From Alphaproteobacteria bacterium (GTDB lineage: Bacteria; Pseudomonadota; Alphaproteobacteria; BOG-932; Roseiterribacteraceae), in NCBI GenBank assembly GCA_903970575.1, contig CAJCJC010000446.1, forward strand, positions 1 to 10,056: a DNA stretch of 10,056 nucleotides, given 5' to 3'. The position numbers and the translations under genes are program-made. Under the pieces are notes generated by a model. It worked only from the letters and a program-made list of their open reading frames with translations. It was not told the DNA's origin and made no database searches. Numbering within the stretch: position 1 is the first letter of the stretch; every line of letters starts with the position of its first letter. Of this stretch, positions 1 through 6,688 are shown one piece after another.

Positions 1-102
1 CAGACCCATCGCACGGCGAATGTGTTTTCGATAGTCACGAAGGCGGTGAGGGGGGCAGAAATGGACCCTGAGCACGCGGCTCTCGACGATCTGCTGACAT
101 AG
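1..102 (+). CDS. Possible 3' end of an unrecognised gene entering from the left
   Basis: The frame starting at base 1 is open for 33 codons and ends at TAG (100-102). Most third codon positions are G or C, as expected for a gene in this genome. The residues include THRTANVFSIVTKAV, followed by an acidic tail ending DDLLT. I do not recognise a family. The HRxxN pattern faintly resembles the H-box of HWE/HisKA_2 kinases, but the frame stops about 25 residues later, so this is not a working kinase end. No start codon is visible because the window begins inside the frame. It may equally be a chance open frame. Confidence 0.25.
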   Translation, partial: QTHRTANVFSIVTKAVRGAEMDPEHAALDDLLT

Positions 103-324
103 AAGCTCCCGGCCCCTGAAAGCTCCCCCAGGAACAACCCGATGGGTGCCGCGTTTGTGGCGTTGAGCGCGTGCGCCATCTCGCGCCCGTCTCATTTCGT
201 GGTTTAGGGCGCAGCGCTCTGGCTTGTTATGACGGCGTACACGCCCCTTGATCGCGCGATTTCCCTTTGGCGGTAAAATAGGGCAGCATCGCATTTCTCA
301 ATTACTGATCGGTGCGGGAGAATA
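103..324. other. Non-coding leader region upstream of the first kinase operon
   Basis: No convincing gene is visible here. The region contains the EcfG-type promoter match at 131-156, a short inverted repeat GGCGT-AC-ACGCC around 233-246, a perfect 10-bp palindrome ATCGCGCGAT (251-260), and an isolated TAAAAT (274-279) that could be a -10 element but has no well-spaced -35 partner. The last bases hold the ribosome binding site GGGAG (316-320) for the kinase. If transcription starts just downstream of the EcfG-like element, the 5' leader would be about 160 nt. Confidence 0.5.
131..156 (+). promoter_or_regulatory. EcfG-type (general stress response) promoter match
   Basis: GGAAC at 131-135 is followed after exactly 16 bases by CGTT at 152-155. 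This is the published alphaproteobacterial EcfG/sigma-T consensus (GGAAC, 16-17 bases, cGTT) without a mismatch. It faces the HWE kinase gene and lies in a stretch with no convincing gene. The link to the general stress response is an inference from the motif. The initiation site would be expected a few bases after 156. A 9-base motif match can occur by chance, but its orientation and its place upstream of a kinase-receiver operon add weight. Confidence 0.6.
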
Positions 325-1872
325 ATGCAGTCGGCCAAGTCATGGGCGTTGCCATTACTTGCGGAGTTTGGACAGGCGGCGTTGCGTGGCGCCGATTTCG
401 CGGAGGTCATGCGGCTGGGCGCGCGCTGCGCCGCGGATGGGTTGCGGATCGGCAAGGCGGTGATTTTCGGCTCCGCGCCCAACGCCGAAGCGGTGTCCGA
501 TAGGATTCCCGATATAACATTCTTTGCGCAGGCATCGGTCGGCTGGGACGTAGAGCTATTAAGGCAAGTCGTCGTCGATGGTCGCGGCCAATTGCCCGCC
601 GACCGGTTAATCCGCGATGGATCCCCAATGTGCCTCATTTTTAATCGAGAGACCGAGGGGGATTCCTGGCCCGATTTTCTTGAATCCGGCGGAGTGAGCG
701 AAGTGATTTGCGCGTCCATTGGGGCCGGCGACACGCGCTATGGCGTCCTTGAGGTTGGCGCCGAGGCGATCGGCCATTTCACCGCCGACGACCAGGCCTT
801 CATGTCGGCGCTCGCGAATTTGCTCGCCGCCGCGTTCTTGCGATTTCGGGAGAATCCCGGCCGTGAGCGCATCGGCGCCGCGCGCGATATTCCATCCGAC
901 GAGGTCCCCGCCATCGCGCGGTCGGCGGTGGAAATTCCGATCGGGATCGCGGTGCTGGATGATGAAGGAACAATTTTACAGAGCAATGCTTTTTATAATG
1001 AATACATTTCTGGTCATGTTGTTGCCGAAAACCATGCACCCGCGAAAATACTATCGGAAATCAAAGATGAACGCGCGACAGGGGAAACCCTGCTGCGACT
1101 TGTCGGCGGCAAGGAAATCTGGGTTCGGCTTGATGTTTTCCCCCTCTTTGATCATGATCGAAGACAATTCGGGTCTTGCACAATCATTACGGACGTTACG
1201 CGCACGCGCTTCAAGAGGCTGGCGCCGAACCCCGATCTTCCGCACCGCATCCGCAACATTCTGTCGGTTATCCGCGTGATCGCCCGTCGCACCGCGGAAC
1301 GAAGCGAGTCCGTGGAGGATTACGCCGCTCAATTGGAAAGCCGGATCAGCGCGCTCGCCCGGGTGCAGACGGGGATGATCGCCGACCCTAATGCCGGCGT
1401 GGATTTCGGCATGCTGGTGAGCGAGGAAATGCTCGCGCACTCCGTCAAGGGCGATAAGGTGACGGCGCGGGGTCCTCGGGTGAAATTATGGTCGAAGGCG
1501 GCCGAAACCCTGGCGCTTGCGATCCATGAATTGACCGAGAACGCGATAAAATATGGCGCGCTCTCGGCGAAATCCGGCCGGATCGACATTTCCTGGCGGG
1601 TCGACAGCGAGGCGAATCCATCCAGGTTGGAATTGGAATGGTGCGAATTTGGCGTGCCTGTTGTCGCGTCCGCGCCACGCCGCCGGGGTTTTGGCCACGA
1701 GTTGATCGAGCGCACGCTGCCCTATGAACTCGCTGCGACGACGAGTATCGATTTTCTTCCCGGCGGCATACGTTGCGCCGTGACGCTCCCGCTAGCCCGC
1801 AGGCCGCCGAGCGCCGAATTTCATCGCGGTCCGTTGTTATGGACGGAGTCTTCCCTGGCGGATGCGCCATGA
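325..1872 (+). CDS. GAF-PAS-HWE sensor histidine kinase (cytoplasmic)
   Basis: A 515-residue kinase with no membrane segments, so probably a soluble sensor. Residues about 20-175 look like a GAF domain and about 200-295 like a PAS domain (PIGIAVLDDEGTILQSN opening, TIITDVT end). The HWE/HisKA_2 kinase core spans about 300-490: H-box LPHRIRNILSV with probable phosphoacceptor His307, N-box HELTENAIKYGAL with Asn406, the family's WxE signature as WCE at 439-441, and the glycine motif RRGFG at 453-457. The H-box lacks the usual Glu before the His. About 25 residues after the core are unassigned. The start follows GGGAG (316-320) by four bases. The stop overlaps the receiver gene start as ATGA, suggesting translational coupling, so the receiver is the likely phosphorylation partner. 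An EcfG-type promoter match lies upstream. The ligand is unknown. Bases 961-1020, in the PAS domain, are unusually AT-rich. Confidence 0.9.
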   Translation: MQSAKSWALPLLAEFGQAALRGADFAEVMRLGARCAADGLRIGKAVIFGSAPNAEAVSDRIPDITFFAQASVGWDVELLRQVVVDGRGQLPADRLIRDGSPMCLIFNRETEGDSWPDFLESGGVSEVICASIGAGDTRYGVLEVGAEAIGHFTADDQAFMSALANLLAAAFLRFRENPGRERIGAARDIPSDEVPAIARSAVEIPIGIAVLDDEGTILQSNAFYNEYISGHVVAENHAPAKILSEIKDERATGETLLRLVGGKEIWVRLDVFPLFDHDRRQFGSCTIITDVTRTRFKRLAPNPDLPHRIRNILSVIRVIARRTAERSESVEDYAAQLESRISALARVQTGMIADPNAGVDFGMLVSEEMLAHSVKGDKVTARGPRVKLWSKAAETLALAIHELTENAIKYGALSAKSGRIDISWRVDSEANPSRLELEWCEFGVPVVASAPRRRGFGHELIERTLPYELAATTSIDFLPGGIRCAVTLPLARRPPSAEFHRGPLLWTESSLADAP

Positions 1873-2267
1873 CGCCGCCGGACGACCAGCATTTGGCCGA
1901 CGAATCCAAGCGTCTGTTGCTTCTGGGCCGCCGCGTCCTGGTGGTCGAGGATGAGTATTTCATCGCCGATGAAATTCGTCGTTTTCTGATCGACCATGGG
2001 GCGAATGTGGTTGGGCCGTTTCCAAATATGGCCATGGGCCTCGATCTCCTGGCGGCGCGCGAGGTGGATTGCGCCGTGCTCGACATCGACCTGCACGGAG
2101 AATCGGTGTTTCCGCTCGCGCATGCGTTGCGCGCCAAAAGCGTGCCGTGGGTCTACGTCACCGGCTATCACGCCCGCGACATCCCGAGCGGACTTGAGGG
2201 AACGGCCTATATCGCAAAGCCGATTAACGAAACGGCGCTGATCGGCGCTCTTCACGGCCTGATTTGA
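1869..2267 (+). CDS. Single-domain response regulator (receiver only)
   Basis: A 132-residue stand-alone CheY-like receiver with no output domain. Visible receiver signatures are the acidic VVEDE cluster (Glu27, Asp28, Glu29), the probable phosphoacceptor Asp72 in CAVLDIDLHG, switch residue Thr98 in WVYVTGY, and the conserved Lys117-Pro118. The VTGY stretch resembles the 'FAT GUY' motif of alphaproteobacterial single-domain regulators that act in stress phosphorelays with HWE/HisKA_2 kinases; assignment to that group is inference. ATG at 1869 is chosen because it forms a 4-base ATGA overlap with the kinase stop and follows a weak GGCGGA (1857-1862). An in-frame start at 1773 would add 32 residues outside the fold. 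It is clearly similar to the receiver at 3055-3435. It probably relays or buffers phosphoryl groups from the kinase. Confidence 0.9.
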   Translation: MTPPDDQHLADESKRLLLLGRRVLVVEDEYFIADEIRRFLIDHGANVVGPFPNMAMGLDLLAAREVDCAVLDIDLHGESVFPLAHALRAKSVPWVYVTGYHARDIPSGLEGTAYIAKPINETALIGALHGLI

Positions 2268-2282
2268 TTGTCGGCCGCGCAA

Positions 2283-2288
2283 AAGGAG
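2283..2288 (+). promoter_or_regulatory. Ribosome binding site of the Crp/Fnr regulator
   Basis: AAGGAG sits seven bases before ATG 2296 and only one base before the in-frame TTG at 2290. This spacing makes ATG 2296 the better start. Confidence 0.75.
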
Positions 2289-2295
2289 ATTGAAG

Positions 2296-3096
2296 ATGAT
2301 CGCCCCCTTACTCCGGAAACTCGATACGCTCATATCCCTGTCGGATGGGGAAAAGCATGCCCTCCTTAATGCCGACAACGCGACCCGACATGTTGAGCCC
2401 CGCACGGACATCGTTGTCGAGGGGGCGGTAAGGGACGGCGTTAACCTCGTGGTCGAGGGTTTCGCCTGCCGGTACAAACTTCTTCCCGATGGCCGCCGCC
2501 AGATCGTGTCCTATCTGCTTCCCGGCGATTTATGCGATGCGCGCATGTTCCTGCTGGACCGCGTCGATCACTCCGTCGCCACGCTCTCGCGCGCAACCGT
2601 CGTCGTCTGGTCGCGCCACACGATACTTGACCTGATCGAGAAAAATCCGGGCCTTGCCCGCGCCTTCTGGTGGTCCACCTTCGTGGAGGAATCGATCGGC
2701 CGGGAATGGCTCGTCAATCTGGGTCAGCGCACCGCGCTTGAACGGCTGTCGCATCTGATCTGCGAAATGTTCTTCCGTCTGGATTCCGTGGGCAAAACGC
2801 GGGGGCACAGCTTCGAACTGCCGATAACGCAGGCCGATCTCGCCGATACGCTTGGCCTGTCGGTGGTCCATGTCAATCGGACCCTGCAGGAGTTGCGGCG
2901 CGATCGCCTAGTCACCCTGTCGGGAAAGGTTTTGACGATCCTAAATCTCAAGATGCTTCAGACGATCGCGATGTTCGATCCGGATTATCTCAATCCGCGC
3001 GCCTGGCGCCCGAACGACGCTCCGCAACCAGCGAACGAACACTATGAGGCCGCTTCAACCGAAGAGCGCGCTCAGCGTCGCGTTAAGGGCTTCTAG
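2296..3096 (+). CDS. Crp/Fnr-family transcriptional regulator
   Basis: A 266-residue DNA-binding regulator. Residues about 10-120 form the cyclic-nucleotide-binding-like beta barrel (VVEGAVRDGVNLVVEGFACRY, KLLPDGRRQIVSYLLPGDLCD). A long dimerisation helix follows, and a winged helix-turn-helix begins near 177 (ITQADLADTLGLSVVHVNRTL) with recognition helix SVVHVNRTLQEL. The N-terminal cysteine cluster of true Fnr is absent. The RxA-type phosphate-binding motif for cAMP is also not evident, so the effector is unknown. Cysteines at 58, 80 and 156 are present. Only 28 bases separate it from the receiver gene, so it is probably in the same operon as the kinase. Its last 14 codons lie opposite the 3' end of the convergent receiver gene. 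The C-terminal tail of about 30 residues is polar and not part of the fold. Confidence 0.88.
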   Translation: MIAPLLRKLDTLISLSDGEKHALLNADNATRHVEPRTDIVVEGAVRDGVNLVVEGFACRYKLLPDGRRQIVSYLLPGDLCDARMFLLDRVDHSVATLSRATVVVWSRHTILDLIEKNPGLARAFWWSTFVEESIGREWLVNLGQRTALERLSHLICEMFFRLDSVGKTRGHSFELPITQADLADTLGLSVVHVNRTLQELRRDRLVTLSGKVLTILNLKMLQTIAMFDPDYLNPRAWRPNDAPQPANEHYEAASTEERAQRRVKGF

Positions 3097-3435
3097 GCTC
3101 ATTGGTTTCTGTAAAAGCGGCGCGGTTCTGAAAGCCACGGGAATATCGTTCCGCGCATATCCCGACAAGAACAGGAACGGGATTTTCCGGCGCGTAAGTT
3201 CCTGGGCGACGGGAAAGCTGTAATGCCCATCCAGGCTGATATCCAGCACGGCGAAATCCGGTGTTTCGCGTGCGATCAAGGCCAGCGCGTCGTCGCTGCG
3301 CGGCGTCGGCCCCACGATGTCGTATCCAAGGATCAGCAGCATCCTTTCGATATCGTCCGCGATCAGCCATTCATCCTCCACGATCAGGGCTCGCTTCCGA
3401 GGCGCGGTCGCGGGAGGAGCAACGGTTTCGGGCAT
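3055..3435 (-). CDS. Single-domain response regulator (receiver only)
   Basis: A 126-residue stand-alone receiver. The acidic cluster is IVEDE (Glu20, Asp21, Glu22), the probable phosphoacceptor is Asp65 in FAVLDISLDG, the switch position is Ser91 in FLFLSGY, and the conserved lysine is Lys110 in QKP. It is a paralogue of the receiver at 1869-2267, with shared blocks VEDE..IAD.I, VGP.P, AVLDI.L.G, SFP/VFP, GY.RDIP-like and KP. Ser replaces Thr at the switch position, a change tolerated in receivers. Its ATG shares one base with the stop of the large CheB-CheR kinase (TGATG on the minus strand), so translation is probably coupled and that kinase is the likely phosphodonor. It has no DNA-binding output. 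Its 3' end overlaps the Crp/Fnr gene by 42 bp. A FAT GUY-like stress-relay role is inferred, not shown. Confidence 0.9.
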   Translation of the reverse strand: MPETVAPPATAPRKRALIVEDEWLIADDIERMLLILGYDIVGPTPRSDDALALIARETPDFAVLDISLDGHYSFPVAQELTRRKIPFLFLSGYARNDIPVAFRTAPLLQKPMSLEALNATLSALFG

Positions 3436-6400
3436 CAGCGTTCACCCGGAAGCGCGAATTCGATGAAGGCGTTAAAGCCCGTCGGCAAAAACTCGAACCT
3501 GGCGTCGCCGCCGAGACTATAGCTGGTCTCGCGTTCGATCAGCCTCAGTCCCAATCCCCGTTTTGTCGGGGCCGCCACGTCCGGCCCGTCTGATTCCCGC
3601 CATGTCAGCGTCAGCCGATGGCGGCCATCCATATCCTTGACCGCCCAGTTGACGACGACGCGTCCGTCGACCTTTGACAGGGCGCCGTATTTGCCCGCGT
3701 TGGTCGCCAGCTCATGCAAGATCATCCCCACCGAAATGGCCCGCTTTGGGTCCAGCGTTACCGCGGGTCCCGCGATCGTCGCGCGCTCGATGCCGAACGG
3801 CGCCAAGGCCATGCGCGTCAATTCCTCCATCGACGCCGCCGTCCAGTTATCCCGCGACAACAGCTCGTAGGACCGGGCCATCGCGTGCAGCCGGGGGATG
3901 AACGCGCGCTTGAAAATATCCGGGTCGGAGGAGGTCCTGAGCGTCTGTTCGGCGACCGCGATCACCACGGTCAGCATATTTTTTACGCGGTGGTTCAACT
4001 CCGCGATCAGCACGCGCTGATGCGCCTCGGCGTGGGTTAGGCTGGTGACATCGACGAATGTCACGACGACGCCTTCGATGCGTCTGTCGACGTCCCGATA
4101 GGGGAACATGCCCATCAGAAAATGGGTGACGCCGCCATCCTGTTCGATCCGCCGCTCGATCTTTCTGCCCGTGGACAGCACCGCCCGGACGTCGTCCGCC
4201 AGCGTCGGCATGATGACCCGGCTGGACAAATCGGTGAGGGGCCTGCCGCGATCTCCCGGCAGGATGTTGAACACCCGCGACACCGCCGGCGTAAAGGTGC
4301 GGATCACCAGATTGCGATCCAGGAATACGGTCGCGACCTCGGTGCTTTCAAACAGGTTTTGTAGATCGCTGTTGGCCGCGTCCAGCGCCTCGATCTTGCC
4401 GTTCAGTTCGGCGTTGACCGTATGCAGCTCCTCGTTCAGCGACTGGAGCTCCTCCTTGGACGCTTCCAGCTCTTCATTGGTCGATTGCAGCTCTTCGTTG
4501 ACCGACACCAGCTCTTCATTCGACGATTTCAGTTCCTCAAGCGCCGTCTCGTATTCCTCGATCAGCGATTGCAGGCGCTCGCGCGCCTCGCGCAACTCCC
4601 TTTCCAGATGAAGGGTCTCTCCCTCCGCCGCACGGCTAGTCCGCTTCGCCGCCGCTTCGCGGCTGACGGCCGGCCCCTGGTCGGCGAACAGCACCAGGAA
4701 CAACGGTTCGTCTCCGCGCCGGTCCAGAATCGGTTCCACCGTCACCGTCACCGACTGGACGCGGCCATCATCGCTTTCGATCTCCAGCCCCTGCCGCGTT
4801 ACGGTGCGGTCGGTATCGACCGCCTCGCGGAATACGGTGCGCAGGTCCAGCCGCAGGCCCTTTCGCGCCATGTTGAGCAGTTGCCGCGTCGGCACGCCCG
4901 GCGCCGGCTCAAGGTATTTGCCGGTCTTGGCCGAATAATACACCACGTCGCCGTCACGGGTCGCGACGACATGGGGCGGCGCGAACCGATCCAGCACCTG
5001 GCTCTCCACCGACTGTCTGAGAGCGATCCCGCTGAGCGGGCTGCGTGCGCGCGGCGTTTCATGGGCGAACGGCGACGAGCGAAGTCCGTTGACGGTCATC
5101 GGCAGCCGCACCAGCGACGCGCCATCGTCGCGCTTGCGGAATATGCGGTGCTTCTTATCGAGCGGCGTGAACAGGTCCCCGAACTGGCTCACGTTCTCCG
5201 ACGTGCCGAGAAAAAGATAGCCGCCCTGCCGCAGCGAATAATGAAACGTCGGGATCACCTGGCTCTGCACGTCCGGGCCGAAATAGATCAGCAGGTTGCG
5301 GCATGACACCAGATCGATCCGGGAAAAGGGTGGGTCGCGGATCACGCTATGCGGCGAAAAAATACAAATGTCGCGGACATCCTTGCTCACGACATAGCTG
5401 CCGCCGTCGCCGATGAAGAACCGCCGGCGCCGTTCCGGCGATACGCTGTCCAGCAGCGCCTCTGGATAGCGTCCGGCGCGCGCCACGGCCAGCGCATGCT
5501 CGTCTATATCCGTCGCGAAAACCTGGGCCCGTGGGATCGCGACCAGCGTGTCCATATGTTCACGCAGAAGAATCGCGATCGAGTACACTTCCTCGCCGGT
5601 GGCGCAACCGGGAATCCATACCCGCACCGTCTCATCCGCGCCGCGTCCCTCGAACAGCTTCGGGATCACCAGCTCTTTCAATTTGTCGAACGCGACCGAG
5701 TCGCGGAAGAAATTGGTCACATTGATCAACAGGTCGCGGAACAGCGCGTTGACCTCTTTCGGATCCTGCCTCAGCCGTTCGACATATCCCTCGATGGTCT
5801 CGATCTGCACCACATGCATGCGCCTCTGGACGCGTCGCAGGAAGGTTTTGGTCTTGTAGCCGGCGAAGTCATGGCCGATCTGATTGCGCAAGATGGCGTA
5901 AATTTTTTCGCTCGAATCATCCAGCGCCTGATCGTCTGGCGACTTGGACGTCGACGCCATCGTTTCCAGCATGTCTAGGCTGCGCGCGAACTCCACCAGC
6001 CTCGTCCCCATCTCGCCGACGGGGATCGCGAAATCGACAAGGCCGCTGGCGATGGCGCTGTTGGGCATGTCGGGATGCGCCGGGCCGTGTCCGTCGGCCA
6101 CCTGGGCCATCGTCAGGCCGCCGCGTTCCTTTACCGCCTTTATCCCCAGCGTGCCGTCGCCATCCCCGCCCGACAGCACGATGGCGGCCGCGTATTCCCC
6201 CATATCCTGGGCCAGCGCGCTGAAAAAAATATCGATCGGCTTGCGTTCCCTGTTAACCTTGCTCAGCGGGGTGACCTTCAGGACGCGGCCCGAGATGCCG
6301 ATGATCGCGTCGGCCGGCAGCACATGGACGGTATTCGGCTCTACCTCCACCCTGTCCGCCGCCGGATGCACCTGCATCTTTGTGTATCGCGCGATGATCT

Positions 6401-6563
6401 CGTGCAGCAGGCTTTCGCGTTCGGGATTGAGATGCGTCACCACCACGAACCCCATTCCGGGATCGGGCGGCATGCCGCGAAAGAAGCCTTCCAACGCGTC
6501 CACGCCGCCCGCCGACGCGCCGATGCCGACGATCGGGAACGAGGATGCTGCCGGACTTGCCAT
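3435..6563 (-). CDS. CheB-CheR-PAS-HWE hybrid histidine kinase
   Basis: A 1042-residue multidomain signalling protein with no membrane segments. Residues 1-190 are a CheB-type methylesterase domain: GASAGG with Ser17, VTHLNPE with His44, and SGGDGDG with Asp136 match the Ser-His-Asp triad. Residues about 215-475 are a CheR-type methyltransferase: SAM-binding GCATGEE at 319-325, FATDID at 349-354, and SCRNLLIYF at 420-428. A PAS-like region lies near 520-630. A long coiled coil of NEEL heptads (about 651-738) leads into a PAS domain (740-845). The HWE kinase core follows: H-box ELNHRVKNML with His858, N-box LHELATNAGKYGAL with Asn955, WRE at 988-990, and RGLGL at 1002-1006. This order is known for CheB/CheR/PAS fusion kinases. 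No CheB receiver is fused in; the coupled receiver gene at 3055-3435 may fill that role. No classical chemotaxis gene lies nearby. The start lacks a strong ribosome binding site but gives the expected CheB N-terminus. Confidence 0.93.
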   Translation of the reverse strand: MASPAASSFPIVGIGASAGGVDALEGFFRGMPPDPGMGFVVVTHLNPERESLLHEIIARYTKMQVHPAADRVEVEPNTVHVLPADAIIGISGRVLKVTPLSKVNRERKPIDIFFSALAQDMGEYAAAIVLSGGDGDGTLGIKAVKERGGLTMAQVADGHGPAHPDMPNSAIASGLVDFAIPVGEMGTRLVEFARSLDMLETMASTSKSPDDQALDDSSEKIYAILRNQIGHDFAGYKTKTFLRRVQRRMHVVQIETIEGYVERLRQDPKEVNALFRDLLINVTNFFRDSVAFDKLKELVIPKLFEGRGADETVRVWIPGCATGEEVYSIAILLREHMDTLVAIPRAQVFATDIDEHALAVARAGRYPEALLDSVSPERRRRFFIGDGGSYVVSKDVRDICIFSPHSVIRDPPFSRIDLVSCRNLLIYFGPDVQSQVIPTFHYSLRQGGYLFLGTSENVSQFGDLFTPLDKKHRIFRKRDDGASLVRLPMTVNGLRSSPFAHETPRARSPLSGIALRQSVESQVLDRFAPPHVVATRDGDVVYYSAKTGKYLEPAPGVPTRQLLNMARKGLRLDLRTVFREAVDTDRTVTRQGLEIESDDGRVQSVTVTVEPILDRRGDEPLFLVLFADQGPAVSREAAAKRTSRAAEGETLHLERELREARERLQSLIEEYETALEELKSSNEELVSVNEELQSTNEELEASKEELQSLNEELHTVNAELNGKIEALDAANSDLQNLFESTEVATVFLDRNLVIRTFTPAVSRVFNILPGDRGRPLTDLSSRVIMPTLADDVRAVLSTGRKIERRIEQDGGVTHFLMGMFPYRDVDRRIEGVVVTFVDVTSLTHAEAHQRVLIAELNHRVKNMLTVVIAVAEQTLRTSSDPDIFKRAFIPRLHAMARSYELLSRDNWTAASMEELTRMALAPFGIERATIAGPAVTLDPKRAISVGMILHELATNAGKYGALSKVDGRVVVNWAVKDMDGRHRLTLTWRESDGPDVAAPTKRGLGLRLIERETSYSLGGDARFEFLPTGFNAFIEFALPGER
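4359..4526 (-). repeat. Degenerate 21-bp tandem repeats encoding NEEL heptads
   Basis: Within the large kinase, residues about 680-735 repeat the heptad pattern xNEELxx (SNEELVS, VNEELQS, TNEELEA, SKEELQS, LNEELHT, VNAELNG). In the DNA this shows as recurring GAGCTC/CAGCTC-TTC units at 21-base intervals. It encodes the coiled-coil linker between the CheR and PAS parts. Such linkers are characteristic of this fusion family and can vary in repeat number between strains. Confidence 0.8.
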
Positions 6564-6688
6564 GAATCGCGCCGTTTACCGTATGAAGGGTCAGCCGGGC
6601 GAAGGATTCGCCGCCAATCCGAGGCTACAGAACATATCCTATTGTGTTAATCTATCGCTGTCGCGGCTAAGGTGAAACAGGACCGATT
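6564..6688. other. Divergent intergenic region
   Basis: These 125 bases separate the divergently read kinase and hydrolase genes and must hold both promoters. An AT-richer core (about 6631-6656) includes TTAACA-like and TTGTGT-like elements on the two strands, but none pairs with a good -10 box at normal spacing. No EcfG-type motif was found on either strand. AGGA at 6679-6682 is the ribosome binding site of the hydrolase. Confidence 0.5.

Noticed and set aside
274..279. TAAAAT as the -10 of a sigma70 promoter for the first kinase
   Set aside because: The only TTGATC upstream is 20 bases away, too far for a good -35; kept only as a remark in the leader region.
204..734. Minus-strand open frame of 176 codons
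   Set aside because: It is antisense to the GAF region of the kinase, has low-complexity Ser/Pro/Ala-rich content and no recognisable family.
1773..1868. Upstream in-frame extension of the first receiver
   Set aside because: The extra 32 residues lie outside the receiver fold and overlap the kinase coding region; the ATGA start at 1869 fits better.
2199..2220. GGAAC inside the first receiver gene as a second EcfG promoter
   Set aside because: No GTT element is found 16-17 bases downstream.
4359..4526. 21-bp repeats as a CRISPR or satellite array
   Set aside because: The repeats are contiguous, in frame and encode coiled-coil heptads; there are no spacers.
4422..5306. Plus-strand open frame of 294 codons inside the large kinase
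   Set aside because: It is opposite a strongly supported CheR/PAS coding region. The LQLF/RLQLF repeats in it are the mirror of the NEEL coiled-coil codons.
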